A stretch of 64,000 nt of DNA from Mastigias papua (taxonomy: Eukaryota > Cnidaria > Scyphozoa > Rhizostomeae > Mastigiidae), in the NCBI GenBank assembly GCA_964019165.1, contig OZ025267.1:21709003-21773002 (forward strand). Reading direction: 5' to 3'. Positions 1 through 50,021 of the stretch are shown here, piece by piece. A model generated the notes under the pieces. The model was not told the DNA's origin. It worked only from the letters and a program-made list of their open reading frames with translations, and made no database searches. Each line of letters starts with the position of its first letter. The first letter of the stretch is position 1. The translations under genes were made by a program, and so were the position numbers.

Positions 1-1773
1 CTCAGGTAGAACTTGTTTCAAATAAATCCCTTGAATAGCCTCAATTTTATTGGCCCTTTCTTGGGCTTCGAAAATTTCTGGAAATCCATAAATACGTTAG
101 AAATCTGTGTTTGCAAGTAATCTACGCTTTCTACACACTTGGGCTTTTGCACAGGAGAACTGGAAACCTTTATAAGAAACTTACAGTGCTGTTTTGTTCA
201 CTTTTCGTAAGATTTTTAAGGTTGGACACTAGTAATCATTAGCAACAGTGTTTTAAGTCAGCAACTCAAAACATATATATCAAAGTTCAATTTAGGACTT
301 CCTACTTAAAGAACTTAGAGACGATCCAAAATCTTTATAGAAGTCTTTGGACAATCTGCAGATGTAAGTATTTCCATAACCTTATTTTAAGGTTGAGTCT
401 GGATATTGTTTTGGAATTTTTAACTTTAACATTGGAGGATTTAGGCAAGTGAAGAGTGAGCGTGCACCTATTGGCCAAAGCCAGTCAATCGGACACAATA
501 TTCATCCTGCCGTGTGAGTTCGGGTTGGCTCCTTATGTCCGGTCTATGCTCCTTTTAGACGTTTCATCAGATGTACATTCAATACTCTCCAAAATGTTAC
601 CTCATTTCAGGCAGTGTTTTTTCATTACATTTTTTATGCATTTTGATATTATGTTTTGTTATGTTTGAAAATTGAAAGGAAAATCCAGTGTAGTCTGCAT
701 TCATAATAGTAACCGGTAAACCTACCTCCATAATAGTTAACAGATGGATCTCCTTATATTTTTTTAAAAAAGCCAGACCTGCTAGATCAAACTTGGCATT
801 TCGATGGTAGGAAAATAATGCAAATTGAAAGGTATAATATATTTTAGCAATTTTTTGTGGTCCCGTAATCCCTGAATTTGGATATGAACACGAGGGGCCA
901 CAATCTCGCTGTTTCGATCAGGTTCCGGTCCATTTACCCCCTTTCACTTCACTATTACAAAGTAAATTTTGAACTTTATATACTTTATACCTACTCTCCA
1001 GTCCGGAATAGACGTCCCCCCCGACTATTTATGTTTTAAAAAATGCACACCAGGACATTCTAATTGCAACCCCTCCCCCCGCTTATTAATTTTTGAGCCA
1101 GGAGGAAATTTTCCCAACCAGAGCAAGAATTGTCTGGCGAAAGTAACTCGTTGTGAATGTTTGTTGCGCTGAAAAAATGCTAGCGTGAAATACGTAATTG
1201 CTGCAAGAAGCACTGAAAACGCAGCCGACAGTTGTGCCAATGATGATGACATTCTGAACGCCGATGATAGACACATTTTTAGCATGCTAGAAATATGTAA
1301 TAAATGCAATAAATTTTTTTTCCAAAAGTTAAAGTTTTTTATCCAATGCACATGTTGGTCTTCTCTCCACATCCATTAATAACAGCCCACCCCATAGACA
1401 TTCACCATGAAGCTTTTTCCAGCCCCCCGCCGCTTATTGCAACCCCCCGCTTATTTACTTTGAGACTTTTTTCCAACCCCCCGCTTATTGCCACCCCCTT
1501 CTATTCCGGACTGAAGAGTATAGCAAGTTCAATGGTAAATTTGTAACAAGCATTCTATCGTCATATCCAATTCATGATTTTAAGAATGTATCATATAATG
1601 TCAAATAGGCTCTTTGTTGGCATTGGACTGAATGATCCGAAAGCATTTGGAAGGGCTTGAACCCATGCCATGGAAACCAGCCCTGCATGCCAATTTCTCT
1701 CCTTTCTCTTTATGAATATATCCACGTTGCCCCGTAATCAATCTAAATTTTTCATCGTAGATATCTTCCTTAG
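1..1773. other. Intron/flanking DNA upstream of the amine oxidase exon
   Basis: I found no recognisable coding exon here. Short open frames, such as the one at 456-668, resemble no family I know. The stretch is AT-rich and contains the inverted-repeat element at 992-1520. It is most likely the last intron of the amine oxidase gene. Confidence 0.5.
992..1520. mobile_element. TA-flanked inverted-repeat element (MITE-like), about 0.5 kb
   Basis: The left end reads TA then CTCTCCAGTCCGGAATAGA. The right end, reverse-complemented, reads TA then CTCTTCAGTCCGGAATAGA, so the ends match at 18 of 19 positions and both sit next to a TA that could be the target duplication. Inside each end are C-rich subterminal repeats with the core CCCCCCGCTTATT: one copy near 1075 and three between about 1427 and 1490. 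No transposase frame is present. TA duplication plus terminal inverted repeats suggests a non-autonomous Tc1/mariner-type element, which is inference. Confidence 0.65.
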
Positions 1774-2113
1774 CCGTTGGTCACTTGATAACACCACATA
1801 TGGAGCGTACTCTTCCCCGGTGATTGGCTCAGACAAATATTCTTATATCAATCTAAAAGCGCCTGTTAACAAAACACTTTGGTTTGGAGGAGAGGCTGCG
1901 ACTGACGTCGACAACTTTGGCTATGCTCATGGTGCGTATTCCAGTGGTGCAAAGCAAGCTGACGAACTACTTACATGCATGAAAGATAGTTCAAAGTGTC
2001 CTGTATACAAACCAAGGGAGCAACCTTCGACTAATACAGGCTCCTCTCCGGCATTACACAGGCCGTCTCTACTCCAGGGATTGTTTCTTTTGATTTTGGT
2101 TTGCCTCCTTTAG
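1774..2113 (+). CDS. Flavin amine/polyamine oxidase, last exon (partial gene)
   Basis: This is the C-terminal exon of an FAD-dependent amine oxidase (polyamine/spermine oxidase-like), which oxidises amines using FAD. The sequence shows the hallmark end of the family: an R-W followed by a TYGAYS-type stretch, then WFGGEAATDV (the conserved GEA motif that contacts FAD) and YAHGAYSSGAKQADEL. The exon probably starts after the acceptor at 1771-1773, carrying two bases from the previous exon; a second acceptor at 1760 is possible. The stop is at 2111-2113. After the catalytic fold comes a short Cys-containing, Pro/Ser/Thr-rich linker and then a hydrophobic tail (LLQGLFLLILVCLL) with no charged residue after it, as in GPI-anchor signals. 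The preceding exons are not in the window or were not recognised. Family assignment is firm; the exact substrate is unknown. Confidence 0.85.
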
Positions 2114-5100
2114 ATAACGTTCAACGTTAGCCAATCTCTGCATTATTTTTATGTTCAAGTTGATGACATTTTGTGAGACCTAAGTTAAGTTTTTCTTTTG
2201 AATGAAAATGCATTAGTGGTGAATAATCCTCTAACAAACCTCTGAATTCCTTTATCCATTGTGTATTTCTGTTCGAAAGCTACAAATAGACCTCCATGTA
2301 CTGTCAATTCTTTTTTGTGGAGCAGCTGGTTGCCAGACAATTTGAAAAATTGAAAAGTACTGGGTTTTATTTGATCTTGATTTACATCTTCGGTTTTTAA
2401 TATATCCGTTTTAGACTGTGTCTGAATTGGAAGTACATACTCATCTTTGCAAGGAACATCTTTTTACAATTACTCGAAACCAAAAGGGGAGATATTAAAT
2501 TTATCTGTATTGGGGTCTCACTACCGGTTGCGCAGAAAGGGGAGAGGACTACATCCCCCATGGCTCAAAATATTTAGGTAATTTCGGACTTATCAAACTT
2601 TTTTGTACTAAGAGGACCATTTTTGAGAGGCTGTATATAAGGAATATTGTTGGAAAACTTTACTTTTTGCCCCCACAAAACGTTGCCTTCCACTGCATCA
2701 CTGCTCACTACCCGATATTGCTGACTCGCGGAACATTTTGTATACGTTTCTTTGGCCAGAGGCATACCTTTTCAATAATTCTTAGCAAAAATAGACCATC
2801 TAGCTACATTTTGCATGTTAGAATTAGAAATTTTGGTGCAACTTCAAGCAGTAAATAACCATTAATGTAACTGGCCTTGATTTGACTTCTGGAAGTTCTA
2901 CACAGCATTCTGAAAAGTAAGGAGGAAAATTGGATTGAAATCTGAAACTGAAAATAAGAAAACTGATCTTTTATCATATTTGCATGCGATTGTCCGTATT
3001 TCTTATAAAGATTCAAATAAAGTTTGTTTGCATCAACAAACGAAATAGATGAATACGGTATTGAATTTCTTTTGAGAAGTTAGCCAGTTTGATGTTCCGA
3101 TCCAGGGCTCATAATAAGCAAGTCAGATATTATTGCTGCTGTATTTCAGCCATGTTATTGTAGGAACAGATACAGTAAATACAGGGGTAGCTGTGCATGT
3201 TTGTTTCAAAGATCTCTCGATTTAGTTATCGCAGTCGAGAATGCTGTTCTTCAATGCTTCGTAATTTCTGCAAAAATATTGTTGTCTTCCACTGCTACCA
3301 TTTTCTTCAACAAGTTCAGTAATGAAGGCTGTGTTGATGTAGAAGAAAATTTATTAATAATTATTATAATAGTAGAATTTACATTTTCATAGAGCGTATA
3401 CTAATTATGAGTTATTTATCTGTGGCGCTTTACAATGTCTAAACTGAAAGAATAGTTTAAGATTTAGTTCATTATACTACATCTTACATAAAAGTATTCG
3501 TCCACTCCAGATTGTCTATTAAACAGCTATGATTAGTATGAAAAGTGTCCCACGGAATATCGTTTAAGTAAAAGCAATGTTAAAGAAATTGGTTTTCAAA
3601 TGTTAGAATGAAAGAAATATAAACACATTTGGTACCACAGCAGCAAAAATATCGGCCTATAGTAGCTTAACTGCAATGGTGAGTTTGAGTTGTGGACTTG
3701 TGCATTTTTGCAATTGTGAAAGGCTTCTCTCTCTTGATCTTTACAACACTGCGCCAATCAGTCATATTAAACTGTTGAGACGAGTACTGCACTGTTGAGA
3801 CATGGTAGTATTCATTGGATACAGACAACGGCTGCGCCATCAACTGGATACTTGGAAGGTAATGTGATCTTTCCTTGAAGAATTTTTGTGAAACTTGGGG
3901 GTAAACATTGAATATCCTCGTTAACCACTTTTACCGGTTGATGTTTGTTATACCTATATTCTCATGCGTTGCAGACAAAATTGGAACAATCATGATATTG
4001 GGAAGGAAAGGGTATCCACCCCACCCATATCTCATCTTTGACGTTGCCACTGCATTTCGAACTCCAATCTTAAATTTTTCTAAAGATTTTTCTACGGCAT
4101 TCTAGAATCCATTAAGCTACTGTTTTACAGTATAGTGAGCTTCAATTTATAAGCTTCTAACTCCATAGCATTTTATAATCAATTTCCACTAGTAAAGAAT
4201 TTTTTCAAAAGGACCTCAAAGATGGGAAAGAACTTTGTGACTGCGCCCTTCAAACACACTGGTAGAACGCAGGGAATGCACTTTTCCACATTCACAGTGA
4301 TAAATTCAATTCATCTTTTTTCATTATGTTAGAACAACTATAAAGAGTACCACTCTCTCCTTTAAAAGTTTCTAAGTTGATCTCCAAACAACTCGGGGAT
4401 CCTTTGATTTTGCCTGCCACTACTGGATATTGCATTTTGCCTACTGGGGACTTCCCCAATAGTTTAATATGTTAAAAGAATTCCATGGCCACCTCTCTGG
4501 TGACATCATCACTCTTTGGTGACGTCATGGAACAGAGTTCGTTAACTTGAGTATTAAAGGTCAATTTTTTGCTGCCATTCTTTTAAGTGGATTTCTCTTT
4601 GTCACCAGTTAATTGATAAACCAGCCATTCATAGATGCTTTGCAGGCTTGATTAATACTATTATTTGAATTCGTCTAGCCTCCTTCTGCCACTCTGTGTA
4701 TCATGTGAACACAAGCTGCCTGTCAGTAGCGTTTCTCTGCTGCAAAATGCAGGGTGGGGGGCAAGGTTTTAATAATATCCATGTTTCCTATAAGCATACA
4801 AATTTGATTCCATGATTCTATGTCATTACAAGTACAAATGCAGGTAGCATTAACAATTTCTTGTCTGCATAAGCACTTGCTGCCATTATAGAAGTGTTTG
4901 GTTGTAATTTATGACTGGTGTCTGTCGCAGCTAACACCAAACATAGCAATCTGAGACGCACAAATGCCAGGTAATACTGTAAGGTTTCATAAGAATACTA
5001 GTTCAATGCCTGGCTCCAGTTCTGCCTGGCTCTGAGAGATTCGGGCCTCTTTTGGTCACATTGTATCTCTAAAAGTTCTTTAATAGTTCACGAAATCGTA

Positions 5101-5496
5101 ACTGCATAAGCACTAGAGAAAAAGGCTGTTAATATTAAGTATTAAGACCTGATACAATCACGGTGTCGCTGAGGGCTGGGGGAGCTTCAGCCCCCCCCCC
5201 TACATTGTGCCAGCCAGCGATGTTTCCAGGCCTAACCAAACAGTTTTATTGCTTTTAGCACCTTACTTTTTATACATATAGCCCCTACTTTTTATCTACT
5301 CGCTAAATACTTGTGCTATGCAGCATTCATGTGAAGTTGACTGCAATTAATGAAACTGTTCAAATTTGAAAAACACTCTTTAGGGACTTATTTTGCTCTT
5401 GTTATTGGTAGTTCCATAAAAGTTTTGGCCTTCTAAATTCAGGCTCCTAATTAATCGTTTCCTAATAAAAAGGAAGGGCACCCAGCAGCTTCCACT

Positions 5497-5845
5497 TTTT
5501 ATAAGAAACCTGGCTCAAGGCATAATAATAATAATAATAACTAATATTTTGACAGGTTAACATGTTCAGACGTAGTAAAGGTTTCTTAATTTTAGTTCTA
5601 AAAGATTATGAAGGTCTCTTACGTTAATGAAGAAAATTGCAGTGAAAGCGAACACAAAGGGTAAAACAATATCCTTTTTAGTGTCCATATGTTTTAGTAC
5701 ATATGACATACTGTAGTGGAAAAGATGGCAAAGAAATTTCTAGGGCTTCTTAATTAACTCTTTCTTTATAACTCTAAATGTTTCAGTTTACAGTGTCTAA
5801 CGTTAGGTTTCTTGTCAACAGGCTTCTTATAAAAAACGCGTACAT
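5497..5845. mobile_element. MITE-like element, about 345 bp, TTTTTATAAGAA ends
   Basis: The left end (near 5497) has TTTTTATAAGAAACCTG. The right end, reverse-complemented, has TTTTTATAAGAAGCCTG. The size and the end motif resemble the elements at 15676-16003 and 47887-48226. No coding capacity was seen. The outer limits are uncertain by some tens of bases. Confidence 0.4.
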
Positions 5846-5939
5846 TTTGGTTGTTCGTCAGAATGAAACGCAAAAGGCACTTTGAGAACAGTTTGCTCGA
5901 TTAGGTGAGAGGAAAAAAGTATAGTTCTAATCAGAGATC

Positions 5940-6182
5940 CTGATAAGGATAGTTGTCACAGAGCAGTCGTCGTGGTGTTATGCGTAGCAGCCAGCAATCG
6001 TGGATGCCCAGGAGCGTCGTCTGGTAGCCAATTATGAGATTGCTTGTATTGTTGTAGATTCCCAAATTGTGCAGTTGGCGAGGGATGTGTTGAGCGGACA
6101 AAGACAACATGTTTTATGGTGATATCGTACAGAATACTCACGTTGACTTTGCCATCACATTTAACATATATCAGTACGCACG
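5940..6182 (+). other. Candidate plexin 5'UTR exon ending at a strong donor
   Basis: A stretch richer in GC than its surroundings ends in CACG|GTGAGTATT, a near-consensus splice donor at 6182/6183, on the plexin strand. It contains no open frame that continues into plexin. It may be the first non-coding exon, so the promoter may lie just upstream. The start coordinate is a guess; this is inference from the donor and composition. Confidence 0.25.
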
Positions 6183-8135
6183 GTGAGTATTTTTATTTCA
6201 CGAGTCTGTGTGCCATGTGAATATAGGCAATTACTACAAGACGACAGCCTATGCAATCCACACCCAGTTTTAACATTTTTTGGTTGCCCATACTATGCAC
6301 TATGTACGCAGTGATGTAATCATAGGCCGTTTCTCTACTGTTGTCGCCCAAGTTTCATAACAATGTTGTTGTTGATTGTGATCACTGTTTATCTTATTAG
6401 GGAGGGAAGGCGACACATTTTATGTTTTTGTTTCTTTCACGCAGTATTACAGTTGATTGTTTGATTGTTATGTCCAATATCAAGAGTTGCTGTTGGCTGG
6501 GTCCTCAGGCAAACATTATCTGTCTTGAGATGTCTAGGGTGGTATTTTGTTATTCTATAAAGGATTGTTTATTTGACGGCATTATAGCACTATGTCCAGT
6601 CGTGCTAGGAGATGAGTCAGTTTTTATTTCGATTTGAAAACGCTTTGCGATGAGTCATGTTACTTGTGTGTGAAAAAGTCGGTTTGTGTAGTTGGAAATC
6701 TTGGGCGGCGATGTTGGCTGACTCCTTAGAACGCAATCTTTACGATGTGGTTAGCAGTGGTCTAGAACAGCGCCACATAAAACGAGAAGTCATCACATAA
6801 TAGCAAGAGTTTAGGTGATTTGATGATCGGGTATATGTTTTGGACGGTCGTTTGTCACTGTGTCAACTATCAATATTTTTTTAGCCTAGTTGGCATCCGA
6901 AGCATGCTAGGAGTATGTGATGATCAATTATTGAAAACCGTTTTATTACTAATAAACTTGTTGCTCTATTCAGATAAGGCACTTTGTGTATAGCTTCCTT
7001 TTTAGTACGCCCAGAATCTTGCAATACCCGCAAAAGCAACGCAGCATACAGCATGCATTAATTAAGCAATTAATGATTCTATGCTTTAAATCAAGTTATT
7101 GAGTCAGTCTACCATACAATTTCTCTTTAAGAACAATAAATGCTGTACACAAAATGTATGTTATCCTTTGTGCCTGTTTTGTGTTTAACAAGTGTTTTGG
7201 ATCTTATGCACAACCTTGAATCTGTTTGATAACGGTGGCATAGTGCACATAAGATACCAAAGTAAATCAGAATTGATCTTAGTTTCTTGTTGACACCATT
7301 TGTTTCCCAGTTTAATTGCATATTCTTAAGATAGAAGATTTTTCATGGAATGTGTGCATAGTTTTGTTTCTTTGTGATAATTGAGTTTTTTAAGTCCTAG
7401 AGCCAATTGAAGCAGAGATAGTATAAATGTTGTTTTTAAAAATGCAAATTTTCTATGTGATCCCCTGGGCTCTATTTTAAGTATAAATCTGATTATTAAT
7501 ACCTATTAATAGAGCTTGCAGTTTCATTAGGTCATCCCCAAACACTTTGCGATTAGTTTTTGCTTGATCTTGGTTGGTGCTTTTTGGTGTGGGGTTTTTA
7601 AAAGAAGTTTTACTTTTCACTGTACAATATTGTATTTGTTAGCATCAACTCTTGTACATGTGAATGCTTTTTCTTTTCTTCCATTGTTTTCCATGGCATA
7701 CTATTGTTGTTCAGTAATGCTGTTTTGATACCCTTGAAGTTGACCCATATCTTGTCCAAAATTGGTTTCAAGTGATCTAGTGGTCCATGAGAAGTTACAG
7801 TTCAAGGTTCTTAAATATACTTCCATAAGCTTGTAATTAGGGGACGTTTAATATTATGTCATAGTTGAGAAATATAAACATAATATGGAGTGAGAGACTC
7901 ATTCATTTCAACTTTGCCTGACAACCTTGAAAAGAAATCATGCTCTGCATTTCTTTGTAGAAGTGAGCCTTTTAAGATCCCAGGAATCTGGATCAAGAAA
8001 GCATACTTTTATGTAGAGAATGATTCTATTGAATTTATAGATATTAGAGGAGGATTTCTATAAGGTATTAAATTATTTCTTCATTTAAGTTACAACCCTC
8101 TTCTGTATTAACCTTTGTTTCATTTTATTCCTCAG

Positions 8136-8249
8136 TGAAAGCTTGCAAAGAGCTTGACACCTGTTTGGTATTTCCCCAAGTTTGGAATTTGAGATAGCAA
8201 ATTTCTTATATATATATATATATATATATCTACTGCTTGTGAATAAAAG
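8136..8249 (+). other. Candidate internal 5'UTR exon of plexin
   Basis: A textbook acceptor (pyrimidine-rich, ending TTCCTCAG at 8135) and a textbook donor (AAAAG|GTAAGTAAAT at 8249/8250) bracket 114 bases just upstream of the plexin coding start. The segment has stops in all frames and contains a TA repeat, so if it is transcribed it is untranslated. Confidence 0.35.
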
Positions 8250-9250
8250 GTAAGTAAATGAAATTTTTTATATTAGCTGCTATTTCATTAACTTATTTCC
8301 AGTTGTCAAGATTGATGTTTATTTATCTATTTATATTTGTTTGTGTGACACAGATGTTCCCTACAAGGTATGTTTTCAAGCAAAATCATGTACAATGTAG
8401 CTGCCAAATCATATAGCTGTTTTGAGTACAAAAGATGGAAGAGTTTCAACATTGAACTCCCCTTCCAAGTCTGGTGGTTCTACTGATTCAATTAGCTAGG
8501 GAATTTTATTGAATGCAAATGTCTGAAAAATAGGCCTCTGGAGACAAGAGGGGTTTGTCAATTATCAATCCTAGTACATCTATATTGATGTCAATGGTTG
8601 GATACAGAACTGGAAAAGTAGGACAAGGAAGTAATCAGGTACCATATAGGAATCTCAGGCTGCTCAGAAGGACAGAAGAAATCCTTGAAGGCTTTTACTA
8701 TTGTAGTTGCTTTATTATCTAAATAGTTAATATGAGTTCTTGCACATCATCAAATTATAGGACCAGACTATATTACAATAGCAGGAACATAGTATATCAC
8801 AGAAATATTTGCAAAGCCATATGTGAAACTTGCTATCTTTTCTGAATAGATAGAGTACCATTCTTAGTCTTTTGAACTATGTTGTTATTGAAATATGGAA
8901 AAAGACACTTATTGCAAAAAGATCAGCTGGAGAGTGCTGGAGACCACAGATTTTTAGCTGATGGCATTAATATGAAAAATTATCTTGCACTTAAATTTTG
9001 CCTCAGTAGAATTGGCATGAAGACAATCTTTGCGGAGTTTGCATTTTTATGATGATCACTTTTTGCATTGCTCTTTCTTTTAATTTATTATACTTGAAAC
9101 CTTAAATGGATGAGCTGCTCTGCATGCCAATAATTGCAAAACTTGCTTGTAGTGGTAGCTGCAAACTTACATAATCATACACTGTCATAATGTTATTGAT
9201 TTGTCTTTCTACTTTTATATCTATTCTGTTTTCCCCATAGATTTCTAGGA

Positions 9251-46608
<37,358 letters not shown>

Positions 46609-49600
46609 CCAGTTGAAACTGTGCAATATCATCATGCGACTTTCAGATCATTACTGAAGTCAATTATGGTCTATCTAGCATTCGGTAGAAATGTAAACGC
46701 TGCAGGAAATTTGTACTTGTGAAGGAGCTCCAGGACTCACGCAAAGTTTGCTACCCATTGGAGGGATGTTTTCTGCACAATATATCGAATGCATATTGCA
46801 TTTTATACAGGAAATGTGCACAGAAGTATAAGTACTTAGATTGCCACACTATGTTCTTTGCTTATGATCATCGATGCTTCAGTAAAGGCACAGATGCGGT
46901 CTTTTAAGAAGATAGAACTTTATACACAAAACAATGTTGATCGACAAGCTCCAAATAGTTATTATATTAGTTCATTCTATGTTAACAAAATGCTCAGTAG
47001 ATGTAAATTCTAAACTAATGCTTTATAATGTTATCATAAGCCATTTGTGAAGTTAAATATCACTTATTACGTATAGTTTACATCTGGTGAGTATATTGTA
47101 TCGGTTACTTTTGCTTTATAATAGGTTAGGACAGAATTGTGATCGTGTATGATTTTTATAGGATACTTCAAGACCAGACTTGGTCTTTGTAGCGTGTTTT
47201 GATTTTCTGTAGGAAATAGTGGTTGGTGACTGAGCACAATGTCTATAGAAAGTATAGTGCAGTTTGAAACGATTCTTTCAAACTCGGGTCTACCTGTTTC
47301 TTTATGGGCTGTTTTATGAGCAACTGTGATAATTAGAATAGGCTATTTCTGCCATCTTGTCGGGTATTCATCTGTATGGTATACTAGACTTGCAACGCTG
47401 TATTGCATCAAACTGCCAATAGCCATATTGCCTAGTCATATAGGCTTCTGCTCATATTCTGACCCCTGGGTGAGGTGGTTCGCCTTCTTTGGTAATCCTG
47501 CAAACATACCAAATACCTTTTAAGTACTTATCTGAATTTATGGGTTTTCATTTCGCCTACATTTTGATATGACATTGCTATAGCAGCAATTTTAGAATAA
47601 GTTGTGATTTTGCCGTGATTGGATTTTAGACTCCTTGCTTGATATTTTATCACGGTAGTAAATTCCTTTTGCTGAATCTTTGACTGTATCAATTTTTTCA
47701 AACTTGATTCCAGACCGGCCATTTGTGTTGCTTGTGTCTTCTTGAATGTGCACCTTCAGTTTTAACAGCTTATCCCATAGGTAATTGGTATTGACAGGTA
47801 GCCATGTAGATTTGTGACAATCCCACGCGCCCGTGCTTTTCTTGGATTTGTGCTGAAGCACTATCGCATGACGAAATACATTGGTGATACACGTTTTTTT
47901 TATAGGAAAACCACTTTTTTATCTGAGCCTCAATTTTATTAACTTTTCCAGAAATCGAGGCTTAGATTTTCTTGACTTTTGTTGGAGTAGATTGGCTAAA
48001 AGCGGTTACCATTATTTTGATATAAAAGATGGATCTTTGATAACCATGGTTATCAAAGAACATCGATCTTTGTAAAGGAACTTGCAAAGAATGAGCTAAT
48101 ATCGATTTCTGGCACGTAAAAATGGTGAACTTTCGAACTTGAGCCTCGTGATATTCTTAACATATTCTTAAGATTTTAGCATTTTGAGCCTCATTTATAA
48201 ACTTTTTCTTTTAAAAAAACGTGTATGTTAATTTCATGGTAGATACCTGGAATGGGTTAATAATTACAGTGTCGCCTTCTACTTTTGGCAATGTCCGATA
48301 TGGTTCATTATCACATTCGTTTTAACTCTCTGGACATATGTATAGACGATAAAATATTAGATGCTGTTTGATATAATTTTATTATCGTTTATCATTCGTT
48401 TACGAGCGCTGATTGTTGACAACTGTTTTAGCTTTACTTTTGGTTTTTTGTCGTTTTATATCTAGTTCTATATAGGGCATCTGTTAATTTGGAATTAAGA
48501 ACGACCTACGTGATTCATGCTAGCAAACTATCTCGGTCACAATGCTTTCGTTTTTGTCACCGCCAAACATTTGCCTTTAGTTTTTTACGACGCTTAGCCC
48601 ATCTGCTAGACAGGCTCGATGGACGAGGGAGAGGTAATATTCTCTGGACTTACTACTATTGTAAGCCAGATACTTTGCTTTGATTGCTCTGAAACATGTT
48701 ATATAATGCGCTAAATTTTAAATAATTTTTGTTGTGTTTCTACACAGCAGAACTCGTTCACACTTTGGTACAGTTATGCTTTTAGGCATTCCCCGTATGT
48801 AAGACCTGAAACGTTTGCTGGCACGAGAAAACGTTCTTGTTCATATGCGAGCTTAGTTCCTCAGTTTTCTACAAAAATTGCACTATATGTAGTCCAGCTA
48901 TATGCTTTATCTAACACAGCATCTCGTGTAGCTGACGTTTGTGATTTGTGATCTGTACAGTGGCACCTGCATTTCTCCGCATACCCCAAGGGGGGGGAGC
49001 TAACTCTGTAAATCGATCATGAGCTTCATGACGATCGGTGCACCCTTCTTGGCTGGGTTTACACGCCCTAAAGTACGGATTACGATGAGAAATGTAGTAT
49101 TCGTATATGCTAGAGCTGTCTTTCAAAGCTTTTATTTATGCAGGCAATTGTATGATATAAATGATGTCCGTTGTTGTAGTGAGTATTTAATGCACGGGAA
49201 GAGTTGTTCTAGATACTTCAGCGAGTTAATGTATCGTATTTGAAATTAGAGATAATAGTATTTAGAACATCGTTATGTTAAAGTATTTCAAGATAATAAG
49301 GTGCCACTAATGAGATAAACTGTGATTCAATAATGCTTCCGAAGTCTCTCAGTTTCCTTTCCTTATTTGAGATGCAAGAGGTGTAGTACCAGGTATGAAG
49401 GGGTTTTGCTGGTTTTCCCCTTTTCATTAGCAGGCTATCTGTTTCAAAGCTCAATGTTGTTTAGTAACAGATTTACCCTGCATTCCTAGGGATTCTTTAT
49501 GATGCCAGTTGACGCGCTCAACATCACTTGCCTGAGATGACAATCATTCTATATATTGCGATATGTTCATTCTTACATTTACTCTCAGTTTCTCTTTGGA

Positions 49601-50021
49601 ACGCCAGGTTCTCTTAAAGAGAATCTCTTTATTCTCTAACGGAATTTTTTTACGTAAAAGATATGCACTTTGGAGATTTTTCGGCATCAGGCTTCAGATC
49701 TTTGCTTGAACTGTGAAGTCAAACATCGCTGCGCATGCTCTATTCCAATATAACACTGATCTATGGGCCCACGAAAACCTTGGCCTAAATAACGTGAAGG
49801 AAAGATCATTCGATGTATAATGGTACTTGACTGATTTACAGACAAAACATGATGTGAAGCACTTTGAAAGAGTTTCCGACGTTCAAGTAGATCTTGAAAG
49901 GCGATCATTTGTTGATTAGGTACAGATCTGCTCGTACTTTTTTTGATGGTCCACCTAACTGGCCTAAGCTATTTGAAGGAAATAGAGTGATATCAGTCCC
50001 ATCACTGATAGGATCAGTACG
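46609..50021. other. Intergenic region between plexin and mTOR
   Basis: Contains the plexin 3'UTR (no AATAAA recognised), a 340-bp inverted-repeat element (47887-48226) and the mTOR upstream region. Short frames on both strands resemble no protein I know. A TGCGCATGC string near 49731 resembles part of an NRF-1 site and could belong to the mTOR promoter; this is weak evidence. Confidence 0.5.
47887..48226. mobile_element. 340-bp MITE-like element, ATACACG ends
   Basis: The ends are inverted: ATACACGTTTTTTTTATAGG on the left, and ATACACGTTTTTTTAAAAG after reverse-complementing the right end. GAGCCTC boxes lie subterminally on both sides. It has no coding capacity. Its sequence resembles the element at 15676-16003. 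Confidence 0.55.

Larger units (their letters stand above)
2114..9240. other. Intergenic region and probable plexin 5' untranslated region
   Basis: This 7 kb stretch has no ORF that resembles a known protein. It should hold the 3'UTR of the amine oxidase gene, in which no AATAAA was seen, and the promoter with non-coding exons of plexin. Landmarks are a palindromic CRE-type site TGACGTCA at 4520-4527, an inverted-repeat element at about 5497-5845, a strong splice donor at 6182/6183, a candidate exon at 8136-8249 and a TA microsatellite near 8207-8229. Confidence 0.5.
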
